From Rheinheimera oceanensis (GTDB lineage Bacteria > Pseudomonadota > Gammaproteobacteria > Enterobacterales > Alteromonadaceae): a stretch of 64,000 nt of DNA. The DNA is taken from assembly GCF_018831085.1 (NCBI RefSeq), contig NZ_JAGPNM010000008.1, positions 132,057 to 196,056 on the forward strand, given 5' to 3'. Shown here one piece after another: positions 37,382 through 46,522 of the stretch. A model generated the notes under the pieces. That model was not told where the DNA came from and made no database searches. It was given only the letters and a program-made list of their open reading frames with translations. The stretch's first letter is position 1. Each line of letters starts with the position of its first letter. A program made the position numbers and the translations under genes.

Positions 37382-38205
37382 GCCAGCTTAATGCACTGTT
37401 ACAGCCACTGCAGCTTAACCGGGAAGCAGAACAAGCTTACCGGCAACTGCTACAGCAACTTTTCAGCACATTGCAGAACCTGCCACGCCCGCTGGTTATC
37501 GGTATCAGCGGTGCCCAGGGCAGCGGCAAAAGTACGCTGGCGGCTATGCTGGTACAAATGTTTAGTGCAACCGGCTGCAGCGCTGCAGCCGTATCGCTGG
37601 ACGATTACTACCTGAGTAAAGCACAGCGCCGGCAATTGGCAGCAAATGTACACCCACTTTTGGCACAGCGCGGTGTGCCGGGTACGCATAATATTACGCA
37701 GGCTCTGGCCGATGCCAAAGCCGTGCTGGCAGGCGTAACGGTAACATTACCCCAATTTGATAAGGCTCTGGATGAACCTGCCGCAGCCTTACCGGCACAA
37801 ACGCTGGATATTCTGATTGTTGAAGGCTGGTGCCTGGGCGTACCGGCGCAAACCGAAGCAGAACTGGCTACCCCGGTTAATGAACTGGAAGCCAAAGCAG
37901 ATACTGATGGCCGCTGGCGACGCTACGTTAATACGCTGCTGGCCGGGCCTTACGCAGAATACTGGCAGTTACTGACACCACTGATTTGGCTACAGGCACC
38001 CGACTGGGACTGCGTATGCCGCTGGCGCGCGAAGCAAGAGCAACAGCTGTGGCAACGCCGGGGGACAGGCATGACTGAAGCTGAGCTTACAAGCTTTATG
38101 TTGCCATTTCAGCGTTTAACCCAAGCCAGTTGGCAGCAATTACCGCAGCAGGCCAGTTATATTATTGCCCTGGATAAACACCAGCAACCCCGGCTAAAGC
38201 AGTAA
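37378..38205 (+). CDS. P-loop kinase, glycerate-3-kinase-like (Tda10/GLYK family)
   Basis: A 275-residue cytoplasmic kinase with Walker A GISGAQGSGKST (about 42-53), VSLDDYYLSKAQRRQLA and VHPLLAQRGVPGTHN, which resemble plant D-glycerate 3-kinase and yeast Tda10 as I remember them. The family is close to uridine and pantothenate kinases, so the substrate is not settled. Its ATG overlaps the response regulator stop (ATGA), so it is the third gene of the two-component operon. A kinase of a small metabolite cotranscribed with an NtrC-type regulator is unusual. Confidence 0.75.
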   Translation: MSQLNALLQPLQLNREAEQAYRQLLQQLFSTLQNLPRPLVIGISGAQGSGKSTLAAMLVQMFSATGCSAAAVSLDDYYLSKAQRRQLAANVHPLLAQRGVPGTHNITQALADAKAVLAGVTVTLPQFDKALDEPAAALPAQTLDILIVEGWCLGVPAQTEAELATPVNELEAKADTDGRWRRYVNTLLAGPYAEYWQLLTPLIWLQAPDWDCVCRWRAKQEQQLWQRRGTGMTEAELTSFMLPFQRLTQASWQQLPQQASYIIALDKHQQPRLKQ

Positions 38206-38355
38206 CAGCCATGAGTATTTTTGCCAGCCAAAACCAAATTGACAGCGCTGTCAATTTACTGATAGTCTGTTTTTTGAGCGCTTATGCTCAGCCCGGTTAA
38301 CACCTTTTACTTTAAGTCAGGCCGGGTTTCAGCAAACTATGGGGAAGAACAGCTA

Positions 38356-39312
38356 ATGACAAAAACAAAAATAATAGTAACCACTGCAATTATGCTGGCA
38401 TTACAGGGTTGTAATCCTTCAGCACAAATAACCTCAGCAGAGCACGCCGACACTACAGCCCTGCTGTTTGATGATTTTAATTATGACAACACCGACGCCT
38501 TGTTTGCTAATGGCTGGACAGCACGCACAGAAACCGGCCACCCAGGTATTGCCGGTGCTGTCTGGTCAGCTGACGGCGTCAGCCTGCATCCGGCCCCCGA
38601 ACTGGCGCAGTTTGGTATAGCCCGCTTAAGCTCTGTTACCGATGGTACAGGAGAAGGCACGCGGCATACGCAAATTTGCCATGCCCGCAAATACTTATAT
38701 GGCACCTATGCTGCCAGAGTATTTTTCCGCAATGAACCAACTTACGGGCCGGATGGCGACGAAGTGATCCAGACATTTTATGCCATTAGCCCACTGGAGT
38801 ATCCGCTGGATCCCAACTACAGCGAGGTTGATTTTGAGTATCTGCCCAATGGCGGCTGGGGTGAAAATACCCAGCCGGCAATGTGGACCACCAGCTGGGA
38901 AACCTTTCAGTTAGAACCCTGGACCAAAGTAAATGAATACAGCCGGGTAGAGGGTGACTACAGCGGCTGGCGTACGCTGGTAATGAACGTCAGCGCTGAT
39001 GCTGTGCGTTACTTTGTCGATGGTCAACTGATTAGCGAACATAGCGCCAATGTAGCACCTGAAGTACCAATGTCGGTTAATTTTAACCTGTGGTTTATGC
39101 CCAAAGGCGCTGATGGCTCGGTTGGCCCGATAGACTCCGCAGAGCAGCGCCAGTATCAGCAGGATATCGACTGGGTACTGCACATACCGCAAACTCAGCT
39201 CAGCACTGACGAAGTTAACGCAAAAGTAGCAGAGCTAAGAGCCGGCCGGCAGTTTTTTGTCGACACCGTACCCGAAGCTAACCCGGCCTTACCTTCACCT
39301 TGTGGTTTGTAA
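38356..39312 (+). CDS. GH16-family glycoside hydrolase lipoprotein
   Basis: A 318-residue lipoprotein with lipid-Cys19 (LQGC). The GH16 catalytic motif is SEVDFEYLP: Glu157, Asp159, Glu161, the compact E-x-D-x-E spacing, different from the E-x-D-x-x-E of the laminarinase at 10281. WRTLVMNVSADAVRYFVDG supplies the usual late strands. The open frame starts at 38284, but a GGGGAAG site and the lipoprotein signal support the ATG at 38356. The substrate is uncertain. It stands alone between the kinase operon and a siderophore receptor. Confidence 0.82.
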   Translation: MTKTKIIVTTAIMLALQGCNPSAQITSAEHADTTALLFDDFNYDNTDALFANGWTARTETGHPGIAGAVWSADGVSLHPAPELAQFGIARLSSVTDGTGEGTRHTQICHARKYLYGTYAARVFFRNEPTYGPDGDEVIQTFYAISPLEYPLDPNYSEVDFEYLPNGGWGENTQPAMWTTSWETFQLEPWTKVNEYSRVEGDYSGWRTLVMNVSADAVRYFVDGQLISEHSANVAPEVPMSVNFNLWFMPKGADGSVGPIDSAEQRQYQQDIDWVLHIPQTQLSTDEVNAKVAELRAGRQFFVDTVPEANPALPSPCGL

Positions 39313-39337
39313 TACAACCATAGCTGCCGCCATACCC

Positions 39338-39372
39338 TCTCAGCCCGGCCTGCCGCGCACGCCGGGCTGAGA
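39338..39372 (+). terminator. Strong hairpin after the GH16 gene
   Basis: A perfect 12-bp stem (TCTCAGCCCGGC / GCCGGGCTGAGA) with an 11-base loop begins 26 bases after the stop codon. It lacks a T run but is positioned as a terminator. Confidence 0.65.
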
Positions 39373-39397
39373 TACTCTCTGGCAATACCAATATGCG

Positions 39398-39416
39398 AAT
39401 AACAATAATTATTATT
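39398..39416. promoter_or_regulatory. Fur-box-like AT-rich dyad upstream of siderophore receptor
   Basis: GAATAACAATAATTATTAT has the AATAAT/ATTATT dyad of Fur boxes and lies 80 bases before the receptor start. The match is loose because of low complexity. Confidence 0.45.
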
Positions 39417-39496
39417 AACCTTTAAAGATAATAAGACTTACTTTAAAATGCCTGAAATGCAGCTAAATAACTCATTACGTTTCAGGAACATTTTCT

Positions 39497-41614
39497 ATGC
39501 CCGGCCAATTTAAAACTTCTGTACTGGCACGCGCTCTGCGTGTTGCACTACCCGTTTCATTTGTTACGTTCAGCACCTGTGCGCTGGCCGGAAACAGCAC
39601 TGTAAATAACTCAGCGGCAGAAGCAGCAGTTGAAGTTATCGCGGTTTATGGCCATCAGGGCGAAAGCCGTTCAGCTACCAAACTGGATCTTACGGTGTAT
39701 GAAACACCGCAGGCCATCACTGTCATGTCCCGGTCGCAAATAGAAGATTTTGCACTCTACTCCGTGAACGATTTACTCAGTTACACCCCTGGTGTCACAG
39801 TAGAAAAGGCAGAAACTGAACGCGTTTACTATACCGCCCGCGGTTTTGATGTGGTTAATTTTCAATATGACGGCATAGGTGTGCCGTTTTCTGCCGGGTT
39901 ATCACAAGGCAGCTATGACACCGCCATTTTTGAACAGATTGAAGTGATCAAAGGCGCTGCCGGGTTGGTTACCGGGCTGGCGAATCCATCGGCCACCGTA
40001 AACTACCTGCGTAAACGCCCGACGCAGGAGTTGTTTGGCTATGTTACGCTGGCTGCCGGCTCCGAAAACCACCGCCGGCTGGAAGGGGATCTTTCCGGCA
40101 GCCTCAGTGAGCGTTTTCGCGGCAGAATAGTAGCCGCCAAAGATACGGCTGATTCATACCTGGACCGCAAAGCAGACGATACCAGCCAGTTGTATCTGGT
40201 GGGCGAGTATGATCTGACAGATCGCACTGAGCTGACACTGGGCCATAGTGTCAATAACAATAAAGCAGATGGCAGTTTATCCGGTGCTCTGCCGCTGTAT
40301 TACACAGACGGCACACCAACTAACTATGCTATTTCTACCAGCACCGCTACCGACTGGGCTTACCGCGATAATAAAACTACTCAAACCTTTGCCGAGTTGC
40401 GCCAGCAACTGAGTGACGACTGGAGCCTGAATATTTTACTGAGCCAGAATAAAATGCTGCAGGATGCCGAGCTATTTTATGTCTATGGCACGCCGGACAA
40501 AGCAACAGAGCTTGGCCTTAATGGCTATGCCAGTGCCTACAAGCTTGACGAAAAACACCGCATTGCTGATATTTACCTCAGTGGCAGCTATACCCTGGCA
40601 GGGCGCAAGCATGAACTGATGGCCGGGGTTAATTACGCCAATATCGACCTGTTCGGCCAGTCATTTTTCGATTACGAAACCGGTTACCCGGTGCTGGGTG
40701 CCGACTGGGCCAATGGCAGCACACCCAAAGGCGTATTTGACGATACCGATCCTTACACCACAGGCCATCTGGACAAACAAATTCATCAGTCATTTTACCT
40801 GGCTACACGGTTACACCTGAGTGATGCCTTATCGGTGCTGCTGGGCGCCAGAGCTATGTCGGTTGAACAAAGTGGCTACAGCTATGGCGTTGACAGCAGC
40901 TCAGACGCCAGCGAAACCGTGCCCTATGTCGGCGGGGTTTATCAGCTGAACGATACCGTTTCACTGTACGCCAGCTACAGTGAAGTTTTTACGCCGCAAT
41001 CTTTTGTTGATACCGGGTTTCGGGCACTGGGCGTAGCCAAAGGTGACAACAGCGAAGTGGGCGTCAAATTTTTGCTGAATAATAACCGTGCTACTGCCAG
41101 CGCCGCGCTGTTTCGGGCTGATCTGAAAAACGTCGGCGAATTTGTTGAAGTGATTAACGGCGTTAATACCTACACCGGCCTTGATTATCAGTCACAAGGC
41201 GCTGAACTGGAACTTAGCGGCAGCATTACCGATCAGTTTAACCTCAGCCTGGGTTATACCTGGTTGCAAAGTGTGGAAGGCAACGACGGCCAGCAGGTAC
41301 GCACCTATGTACCGCGTAATCTGGTAAAACTGTCTGGCGTTTATTACCCGCAGACCATTGCTAACCTATCTGTCGGCACCAGTGTGCAGTGGCAGGACAG
41401 CATCGCCATTACACCAGAAGCCGATATCCGCATCCGCCAGGGCAGCTACGCCTTACTGGATATGTTTGTCCGCTACAACCTGAACGAAAACCTGTCAGTG
41501 TCGCTTAACGCCACTAACCTGACCAACCGCAAGCACTATGAAAGCCTGTACTGGACGCAAGCCTACTACGGCGCACCAAGGCAATGGCAGGCTACGATAA
41601 CCTGGCGTTACTAA
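39497..41614 (+). CDS. TonB-dependent siderophore receptor (FhuE/FpvA-like)
   Basis: Outer-membrane ferric-siderophore receptor of 705 residues. Signal peptide about 1-31 (ALAG), TonB box EVIAVYGH (about 46-53), plug with TPQAITVMSRSQIEDF-like sequence, LSYTPGVTVEKAETER, YYTARGFDVVNFQYDG and IEVIKGAAGLVTG. The barrel ends with WTQAYYGAPRQWQATITWRY, the C-terminal signature shared by FhuE, FpvA and pyoverdine/coprogen receptors. A Fur-like dyad upstream fits iron control. A bidirectional terminator follows. Confidence 0.92.
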   Translation: MPGQFKTSVLARALRVALPVSFVTFSTCALAGNSTVNNSAAEAAVEVIAVYGHQGESRSATKLDLTVYETPQAITVMSRSQIEDFALYSVNDLLSYTPGVTVEKAETERVYYTARGFDVVNFQYDGIGVPFSAGLSQGSYDTAIFEQIEVIKGAAGLVTGLANPSATVNYLRKRPTQELFGYVTLAAGSENHRRLEGDLSGSLSERFRGRIVAAKDTADSYLDRKADDTSQLYLVGEYDLTDRTELTLGHSVNNNKADGSLSGALPLYYTDGTPTNYAISTSTATDWAYRDNKTTQTFAELRQQLSDDWSLNILLSQNKMLQDAELFYVYGTPDKATELGLNGYASAYKLDEKHRIADIYLSGSYTLAGRKHELMAGVNYANIDLFGQSFFDYETGYPVLGADWANGSTPKGVFDDTDPYTTGHLDKQIHQSFYLATRLHLSDALSVLLGARAMSVEQSGYSYGVDSSSDASETVPYVGGVYQLNDTVSLYASYSEVFTPQSFVDTGFRALGVAKGDNSEVGVKFLLNNNRATASAALFRADLKNVGEFVEVINGVNTYTGLDYQSQGAELELSGSITDQFNLSLGYTWLQSVEGNDGQQVRTYVPRNLVKLSGVYYPQTIANLSVGTSVQWQDSIAITPEADIRIRQGSYALLDMFVRYNLNENLSVSLNATNLTNRKHYESLYWTQAYYGAPRQWQATITWRY

Positions 41615-41634
41615 AATAAAACATTAACCGCTTC

Positions 41635-41660
41635 AAAACGGGGCTGGATTGCCCCGTTTT
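41635..41660. terminator. Bidirectional terminator between convergent genes
   Basis: AAAACGGGGC and GCCCCGTTTT form a perfect 10-bp stem with a 6-base loop. A and T runs on both sides allow termination of the siderophore receptor (plus) and the LLM oxidoreductase (minus). Confidence 0.85.
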
Positions 41661-41675
41661 ATTAGCTCTCCGGCT

Positions 41676-42662
41676 TTACTCTGTCATAAGCTCTGCCGCT
41701 ATCCGGTAACTATGTTGCCGCGCGGCCGGGTCGTGCATCATGCTGGTAAGCATCAGCTCGTCCGGGTTATATCTGGCAATAAAATCCTTGATGCCTTGTT
41801 GCACCGCAGCAGCATCGCCGACCACAGAGCAGGCCAGCGCACTTTGCACATAGGCTCTTTCATGCGGCTGCCAGATAGTGTCTATGCTATCTACCGACGC
41901 CGGCAATAAGCCGGGTGTGCCGCGAGCAAGGTTAACAAACTGCTGTTGCAGTGAGCTAAACAACCGTTTGGCTTCTGCTGTGCTGTCTGCAGCAAATACA
42001 TTCAGCGCCAGCATCAGGTAAGGTTTATCCAGTTGCGCCGAAGGTTTAAATTCGCGCCGGTACAGCTCTGCTGCCTGCTGCATCATGCCCGGAGCAAAAT
42101 GCGAAGCAAATGCATAGGGCAACCCCAGCTGCGCAGCTAATTGGGCGCCATACAGGCTGGAACCTAAAATCCATAACGGTACATGCAGCCCTTGCCCCGG
42201 CACAGCCTGCACTACCTGATTTGGCGCGGCGGCAGCAAAATACTGCTGCAACTCGGCGATATCGGCCGGGAACTGCGCTTCAGTTTCCACTTTATGCCGC
42301 CGTAAAGCCCGTGCTGTGGCCTGATCACTGCCAGGCGCGCGGCCTAAGCCTAAGTCGATACGGTTAGGGTACAAGGTTGCCAAAGTGCCGAATTGTTCGG
42401 CAATTACCAACGGTGAGTGGTTTGGCAGCATAATACCACCGGCACCTAAGCGGATACGCGAGGTGGCAGCAGCTAAATGGCTGATTAATAACGACGTAGC
42501 AGCGCTGGCGATGCCCGGCATATTGTGGTGCTCGGCCAGCCAGTAACGGTGGTAACCCAGCTGTTCGGCGTGTTGTGCCAGGGCTTTGCTGGCGGCAAAA
42601 CTATCGGCAATGCTGCTGCCGGCCGACACCGGGGCTAAATCTAAAATGGATAAAGGGATCAT
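41676..42662 (-). CDS. LLM-class flavin-dependent oxidoreductase (luciferase-like)
   Basis: A 328-residue monooxygenase-like protein of the bacterial luciferase superfamily. It begins [11 protein letters not shown] and contains [40 protein letters not shown] (split as [10 protein letters not shown] and [12 protein letters not shown]), [16 protein letters not shown] and [11 protein letters not shown], all typical of the MsnO8/YhbW-like subgroup that uses FMNH2. The frame begins at 42692, but similarity and a GGAG site support the ATG at 42662. An operator-like palindrome lies 34 bases upstream. Substrate unknown. Confidence 0.88.
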   Translation of the reverse strand: MIPLSILDLAPVSAGSSIADSFAASKALAQHAEQLGYHRYWLAEHHNMPGIASAATSLLISHLAAATSRIRLGAGGIMLPNHSPLVIAEQFGTLATLYPNRIDLGLGRAPGSDQATARALRRHKVETEAQFPADIAELQQYFAAAAPNQVVQAVPGQGLHVPLWILGSSLYGAQLAAQLGLPYAFASHFAPGMMQQAAELYRREFKPSAQLDKPYLMLALNVFAADSTAEAKRLFSSLQQQFVNLARGTPGLLPASVDSIDTIWQPHERAYVQSALACSVVGDAAAVQQGIKDFIARYNPDELMLTSMMHDPAARQHSYRIAAELMTE

Positions 42663-42695
42663 GTGCGCTCCGCATCGCGTGAAATCAAACATTCC

Positions 42696-42709
42696 ATACC
42701 AAATGGTAT
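42696..42709. promoter_or_regulatory. Operator-like palindrome upstream of the LLM gene
   Basis: ATACCAAATGGTAT is a 5-4-5 inverted repeat (ATACC / GGTAT) 34 bases before the start codon. The binding protein is unknown. The remaining gap up to 42864 shows nothing else I can support. Confidence 0.4.
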
Positions 42710-42864
42710 AAAACTATAACAGCAATGGGGGTTATCCGCAGTTGTTTCAAGAGCCGTGTTGTAGCTAACCGGTTGGTGTAAGCGGTTTGCCGTTCATGAT
42801 TATAAAACCATAGCAGTTCGGTCACCTGGCCTTGTTTTGCAGCACATTTGCAGCCCGCTCCAGC

Positions 42865-44232
42865 TTACATCGCTAAAACAGCCAGACAAACCAGCAGCGC
42901 AAATACCGGTACCAGCACCGTGACGACAAAAATATCTTTATAAGCTTGTTTGTGGTTCAACCCCATTATCATCAGCATCGCGATAACCGCACCGCAGTGT
43001 GGCAGCGAGTCGAAGCCACCTGCAGCAATAGTGGCAACGCGGTGTAACAGCTCTGGTGTTATGCCCGGTTGTAAATAATGCGGTGCCAGGGTTTGCAGAA
43101 AAATTTGCAGCCCGCCGGATGACGAACCAACAATGCCGGATACAACGCTGACGGAGGCAAACAGCGATAGCAGCGGCGGTAAATCCAGTGTCAGGATCCA
43201 CTGCGAAAAGCTGGCAAAGCCCGCTGTTTTAGTGACTACACCGCCAAAGCCAATAACAGCAGCAGTACTGATCAGTGGCAGTATTGCATCATCGGCACCG
43301 CTGCCAAGCAGCTGCAAAGTGTTACGTCTTAATACCGGAAACAGCAGTATCGCAAGCATTGTGGCCAGTAGCAGCGCCAGGCTGGGCCATAGCACAGGTT
43401 GCTGCTGGCTTAACTGCAATAAACGGCCGCTAATGCCAGCGTCGAACAACCCTGTCATCAGCAGAATGCGCGGTAACATAATAAGCGCCAATACCAGCAG
43501 GATGGGCAGCAATGCTTTGCGCCAATGCGGGACATTACCGGCCGCGGCGGCCAATTGCGCTATTTGCGTATCTTGCGCCGAGGCAACAAAGCCTTCGTTA
43601 TTCTGCTGTGCCTGCCGCCATTGCCGTTGCAAATATGCCATGCCCAGGCCCGCCATCAATAGCGAGGCAGCAATACCTAAGGTGGCGCCGGCAAATAAGT
43701 CGGTGCCCAATGCGCTGGCCGCCAACACATTATGAATCGACGGCGAGCCCGGCAGCGCCGTCATGGTAAAAGTTCCGGCGCCGAGTGCTATAGCGGCACA
43801 GAACAGCCGTTTCGGCAAATTGGCAGCCTGCATTAACGCCACCCCCAGCGGATACATGGTAAAGATCACCACAAACACCACTACACCGCCGTAGGTTAAT
43901 ACGGCACACACCAGCATGGTAACCCACAGGGTATTTTTTACCCCCAGCCAGTGGATAATGGCTTGAGCAATGCTGCTGGCCGCCTGACTGACTGCCATGG
44001 CTTTACCAAATATGGCGCCGGCTAAAAACAACAATAAAAATTTACCGGCGAAGGTAAAGGCACCCAGCGGGCCAAAGGTAAAATACTCAGTCAGGGTAGC
44101 AGCCAGGCTAAGCTGGTTAGTTAGAGCTACTATCACCGCGGCCAGTAACGCCGCCAACAGAATATTGGCACCGCGCAGCGCCAGCCAGATCAGCAATGCC
44201 AAAGCGGCTATCAGTCCTATATTTCCCGGCAT
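42865..44232 (-). CDS. GntP-family permease (hydroxy acid / gluconate type)
   Basis: A 455-residue inner-membrane transporter with about 12 helices. It shows GPLGAFTFAGKFLLLFLAGAIFGK, TYGGVVVFVVIFTMYPLGVALM, the conserved TALPGSPSIHNV loop and FDSLPHCGAVIAML, all GntP-family signatures. Members carry gluconate, 3-hydroxybutyrate and other hydroxy acids. It follows the TonB receptor by 34 bases, so a compound that enters through the outer membrane and is cut by the hydrolase could be its cargo. Confidence 0.9.
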   Translation of the reverse strand: MPGNIGLIAALALLIWLALRGANILLAALLAAVIVALTNQLSLAATLTEYFTFGPLGAFTFAGKFLLLFLAGAIFGKAMAVSQAASSIAQAIIHWLGVKNTLWVTMLVCAVLTYGGVVVFVVIFTMYPLGVALMQAANLPKRLFCAAIALGAGTFTMTALPGSPSIHNVLAASALGTDLFAGATLGIAASLLMAGLGMAYLQRQWRQAQQNNEGFVASAQDTQIAQLAAAAGNVPHWRKALLPILLVLALIMLPRILLMTGLFDAGISGRLLQLSQQQPVLWPSLALLLATMLAILLFPVLRRNTLQLLGSGADDAILPLISTAAVIGFGGVVTKTAGFASFSQWILTLDLPPLLSLFASVSVVSGIVGSSSGGLQIFLQTLAPHYLQPGITPELLHRVATIAAGGFDSLPHCGAVIAMLMIMGLNHKQAYKDIFVVTVLVPVFALLVCLAVLAM

Positions 44233-44266
44233 AAGGCTCTCCGCCAGTCAGGCTGTTGGTAATGAT

Positions 44267-46522
44267 TCAGAACGCATAACTAAGCCGCACTGTGATTAAG
44301 CGTGGATCGCCATAATAGGCAGAGACAATAGGGAAGCCGCTGTCACGTAAGTCATAGCCGGTAGTGCGGTAGTGCTTATCGGCCAGGTTTTTACCTTCCA
44401 GCGCGATGCGCCAACGGCTGTCTGCGGGCGCAAACATCACACTGGCCTGCCACAAGCCAAAAGCCGGTTGTTGCAATAAATCACTTTGATTGGTGACAGG
44501 CTGCACGGTATCGCGCCAGCTAAACCCCAGATTAGCGGTCAGTTCGCCCGCAGTAAGCGGCCAGACGTACCAGGCATTGAGGCTGGCTGCCAGCTTGGGA
44601 ATATCGGTAAATTTACGCTCATCGGCCAGATTAACGCCGCCTGACAAATACTGTTGATAGCTGGCATCTAAATAAGCGGCATTGCCGGAAAAACGCAAAG
44701 CCTTGCCGGCAGTCCAGCTGAACTCAAATTCGGCACCGCGAATACGGCCTTTGCCAGCGTTAGTAAAGTCACCGAAGAATGCATCGTTGATACCGTCATC
44801 ATCGGTATCTATGCCGGTAAAAATACTCAGCTGAATATCACGATACTCGCTATGAAACAACGCCAGACTCAGCTGTAACCGGTTGTCAAAGCTGGGTTTA
44901 ATACCCAGTTCATAGGTTAATACCGTTTCCGGGTCGTAGGCTTCTGCCGAACGCGGTACCTGCACCGTATTGGCCCGGACATTAAAACCGCCACTTTTAA
45001 AGCCACGGGAAACAGAACCATACAGCAGCATGTCGTCACTGGCTTTGTAATCCAGCGACAGCCGCGGCGATAAATCGGTCCATGACTCGCTGTTGTTGAA
45101 ATCTGAGCTGACAACGCCGCTGGGTTGGCTAAAGCTGTCATCGGTATAGCCTTGATTCAGCACATCGGCGGTTTTTTTCTCACGGCTGGCGCGCAGGCCG
45201 GCACTAAGCCGCCAGTTGTCAGCAAGTTGCCAGCTGCCATCGGCATAAACCGCCAGCGCCCGGGTATCGACCTGGCCGGAACTACCACCAAACTGGCGGA
45301 AGATGGGGCCGGGGATCAGTTGTGGCGGAGCTAAACCCAAGGCTGCAAATGGCAAGCCAAACCGGTTACGTACCACGCCACCGGCTTCACTATCCAGCAG
45401 ATAAACACCAAACACCGCTTGCCAGTTGTCGCTATGGTAATTTACCTGCAGCTCCTGGCTCAGCTGGCGATCAAAATAATCTGCATCGACATCCGCAATG
45501 GCATAAGGCCCCATATCAAAATCGATACTGCCTTTAGTATCACCATCGCGCCAGGCAGTGATAGATTTTAACTGCCAGTTGGCACCGCCATCCCAGTTAA
45601 TGGTGGCTGAGGCACCTCTGCTATCGGTACGGCCGGGCAACTGAAAACCATTGTCAGTATCATAGCGGTGCGTGCTCACCGGCATAGCCGGCAGGCCTTC
45701 GAAGTAGGGCTCAAACTGATTCACCATCATGCGCTGAGCGCCGCGCACAGCCGACTTATCGCGGGTCTGATCGGCCGCCAGTTCAATATCCAGGCTATCG
45801 TTAACCAGCCAGAGCAAGCTGGCCCGGCCGGTTAGCAGGTCTTTATTGCTAACCTCAGCCCCGCTTTGCAGATTACGGCCAAAGCCATCGCGCGCAAAAC
45901 TGCCCAGCGCCAGGCTGGCTAACAAGGTGTTGTCCAGCAGCGGCCCGGACGCAGCCAACCGCACATTACGCTGCTGATAGTTACCGCCGGCAACATCGGC
46001 GCGCACACTGAGATCGTTAGTCGGACGACGGCTGATATATTTAATTGCGCCACCAATGGTGTTGCGGCCATACAGTGTACCCTGCGGGCCCCGTAATACT
46101 TCGATCCGCTCAACATCCAGCATATCCAGCAGCGCAGCCTGCGGCCGCGCCAGATAAACATCGTTCAGATAAATACCCACGCCGGGTTCTACCCCCCACA
46201 ACGGGTCGGACTGGCCGACACCGCGGATATAAGCGGTAGCAGTGGAGCTGGTGCCGCGCGCAGCATAGATGGTTAACGACGGTACCTGAGCCTGAATATC
46301 GGCTAAGGTGCTGATAGCATTGCGTTCTATAGCCGCTTGATTGACTGCGGTAACGGCCAGCGGAATATCTTGCAGTGTTTCGGCTCTTTTGCGGGCCGTT
46401 ACAATGATAATTTCTATTTCGGGTTCCGTTGCCACCAGCGGTTCTGCTTGTTGCGCCCATGCTGGGCTACAGATTGCCGCCATACTTAAACTTAATACTG
46501 TTAATCTGAGTTTTTTATGCAT
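44267..46522 (-). CDS. TonB-dependent receptor with GntP permease and hydrolase
   Basis: Outer-membrane receptor of 751 residues. Signal peptide 1-23 (AWA), TonB box EIIIVTARKRAE (37-48), plug motifs LQDIPLAVTAV, ATAYIRGVGQSDPLWG and IEVLRGPQGTLYGRNTIGG, barrel ending DPRLITVRLSYAF. The plug is of the class often linked with plant- or polyketide-like substrates and xenobiotics rather than iron. It starts inside the end of the hydrolase gene (8-base overlap; the GGGGGAGA ribosome site is in the hydrolase codons), so they are translationally coupled. Ligand unknown. Confidence 0.9.
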   Translation of the reverse strand: MHKKLRLTVLSLSMAAICSPAWAQQAEPLVATEPEIEIIIVTARKRAETLQDIPLAVTAVNQAAIERNAISTLADIQAQVPSLTIYAARGTSSTATAYIRGVGQSDPLWGVEPGVGIYLNDVYLARPQAALLDMLDVERIEVLRGPQGTLYGRNTIGGAIKYISRRPTNDLSVRADVAGGNYQQRNVRLAASGPLLDNTLLASLALGSFARDGFGRNLQSGAEVSNKDLLTGRASLLWLVNDSLDIELAADQTRDKSAVRGAQRMMVNQFEPYFEGLPAMPVSTHRYDTDNGFQLPGRTDSRGASATINWDGGANWQLKSITAWRDGDTKGSIDFDMGPYAIADVDADYFDRQLSQELQVNYHSDNWQAVFGVYLLDSEAGGVVRNRFGLPFAALGLAPPQLIPGPIFRQFGGSSGQVDTRALAVYADGSWQLADNWRLSAGLRASREKKTADVLNQGYTDDSFSQPSGVVSSDFNNSESWTDLSPRLSLDYKASDDMLLYGSVSRGFKSGGFNVRANTVQVPRSAEAYDPETVLTYELGIKPSFDNRLQLSLALFHSEYRDIQLSIFTGIDTDDDGINDAFFGDFTNAGKGRIRGAEFEFSWTAGKALRFSGNAAYLDASYQQYLSGGVNLADERKFTDIPKLAASLNAWYVWPLTAGELTANLGFSWRDTVQPVTNQSDLLQQPAFGLWQASVMFAPADSRWRIALEGKNLADKHYRTTGYDLRDSGFPIVSAYYGDPRLITVRLSYAF

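Noticed and set aside
36000..38210. Type VI secretion or other partners for the DUF2235 lipase in the window
   Set aside because: No Tss, VgrG, PAAR or immunity-like genes were found in the window.
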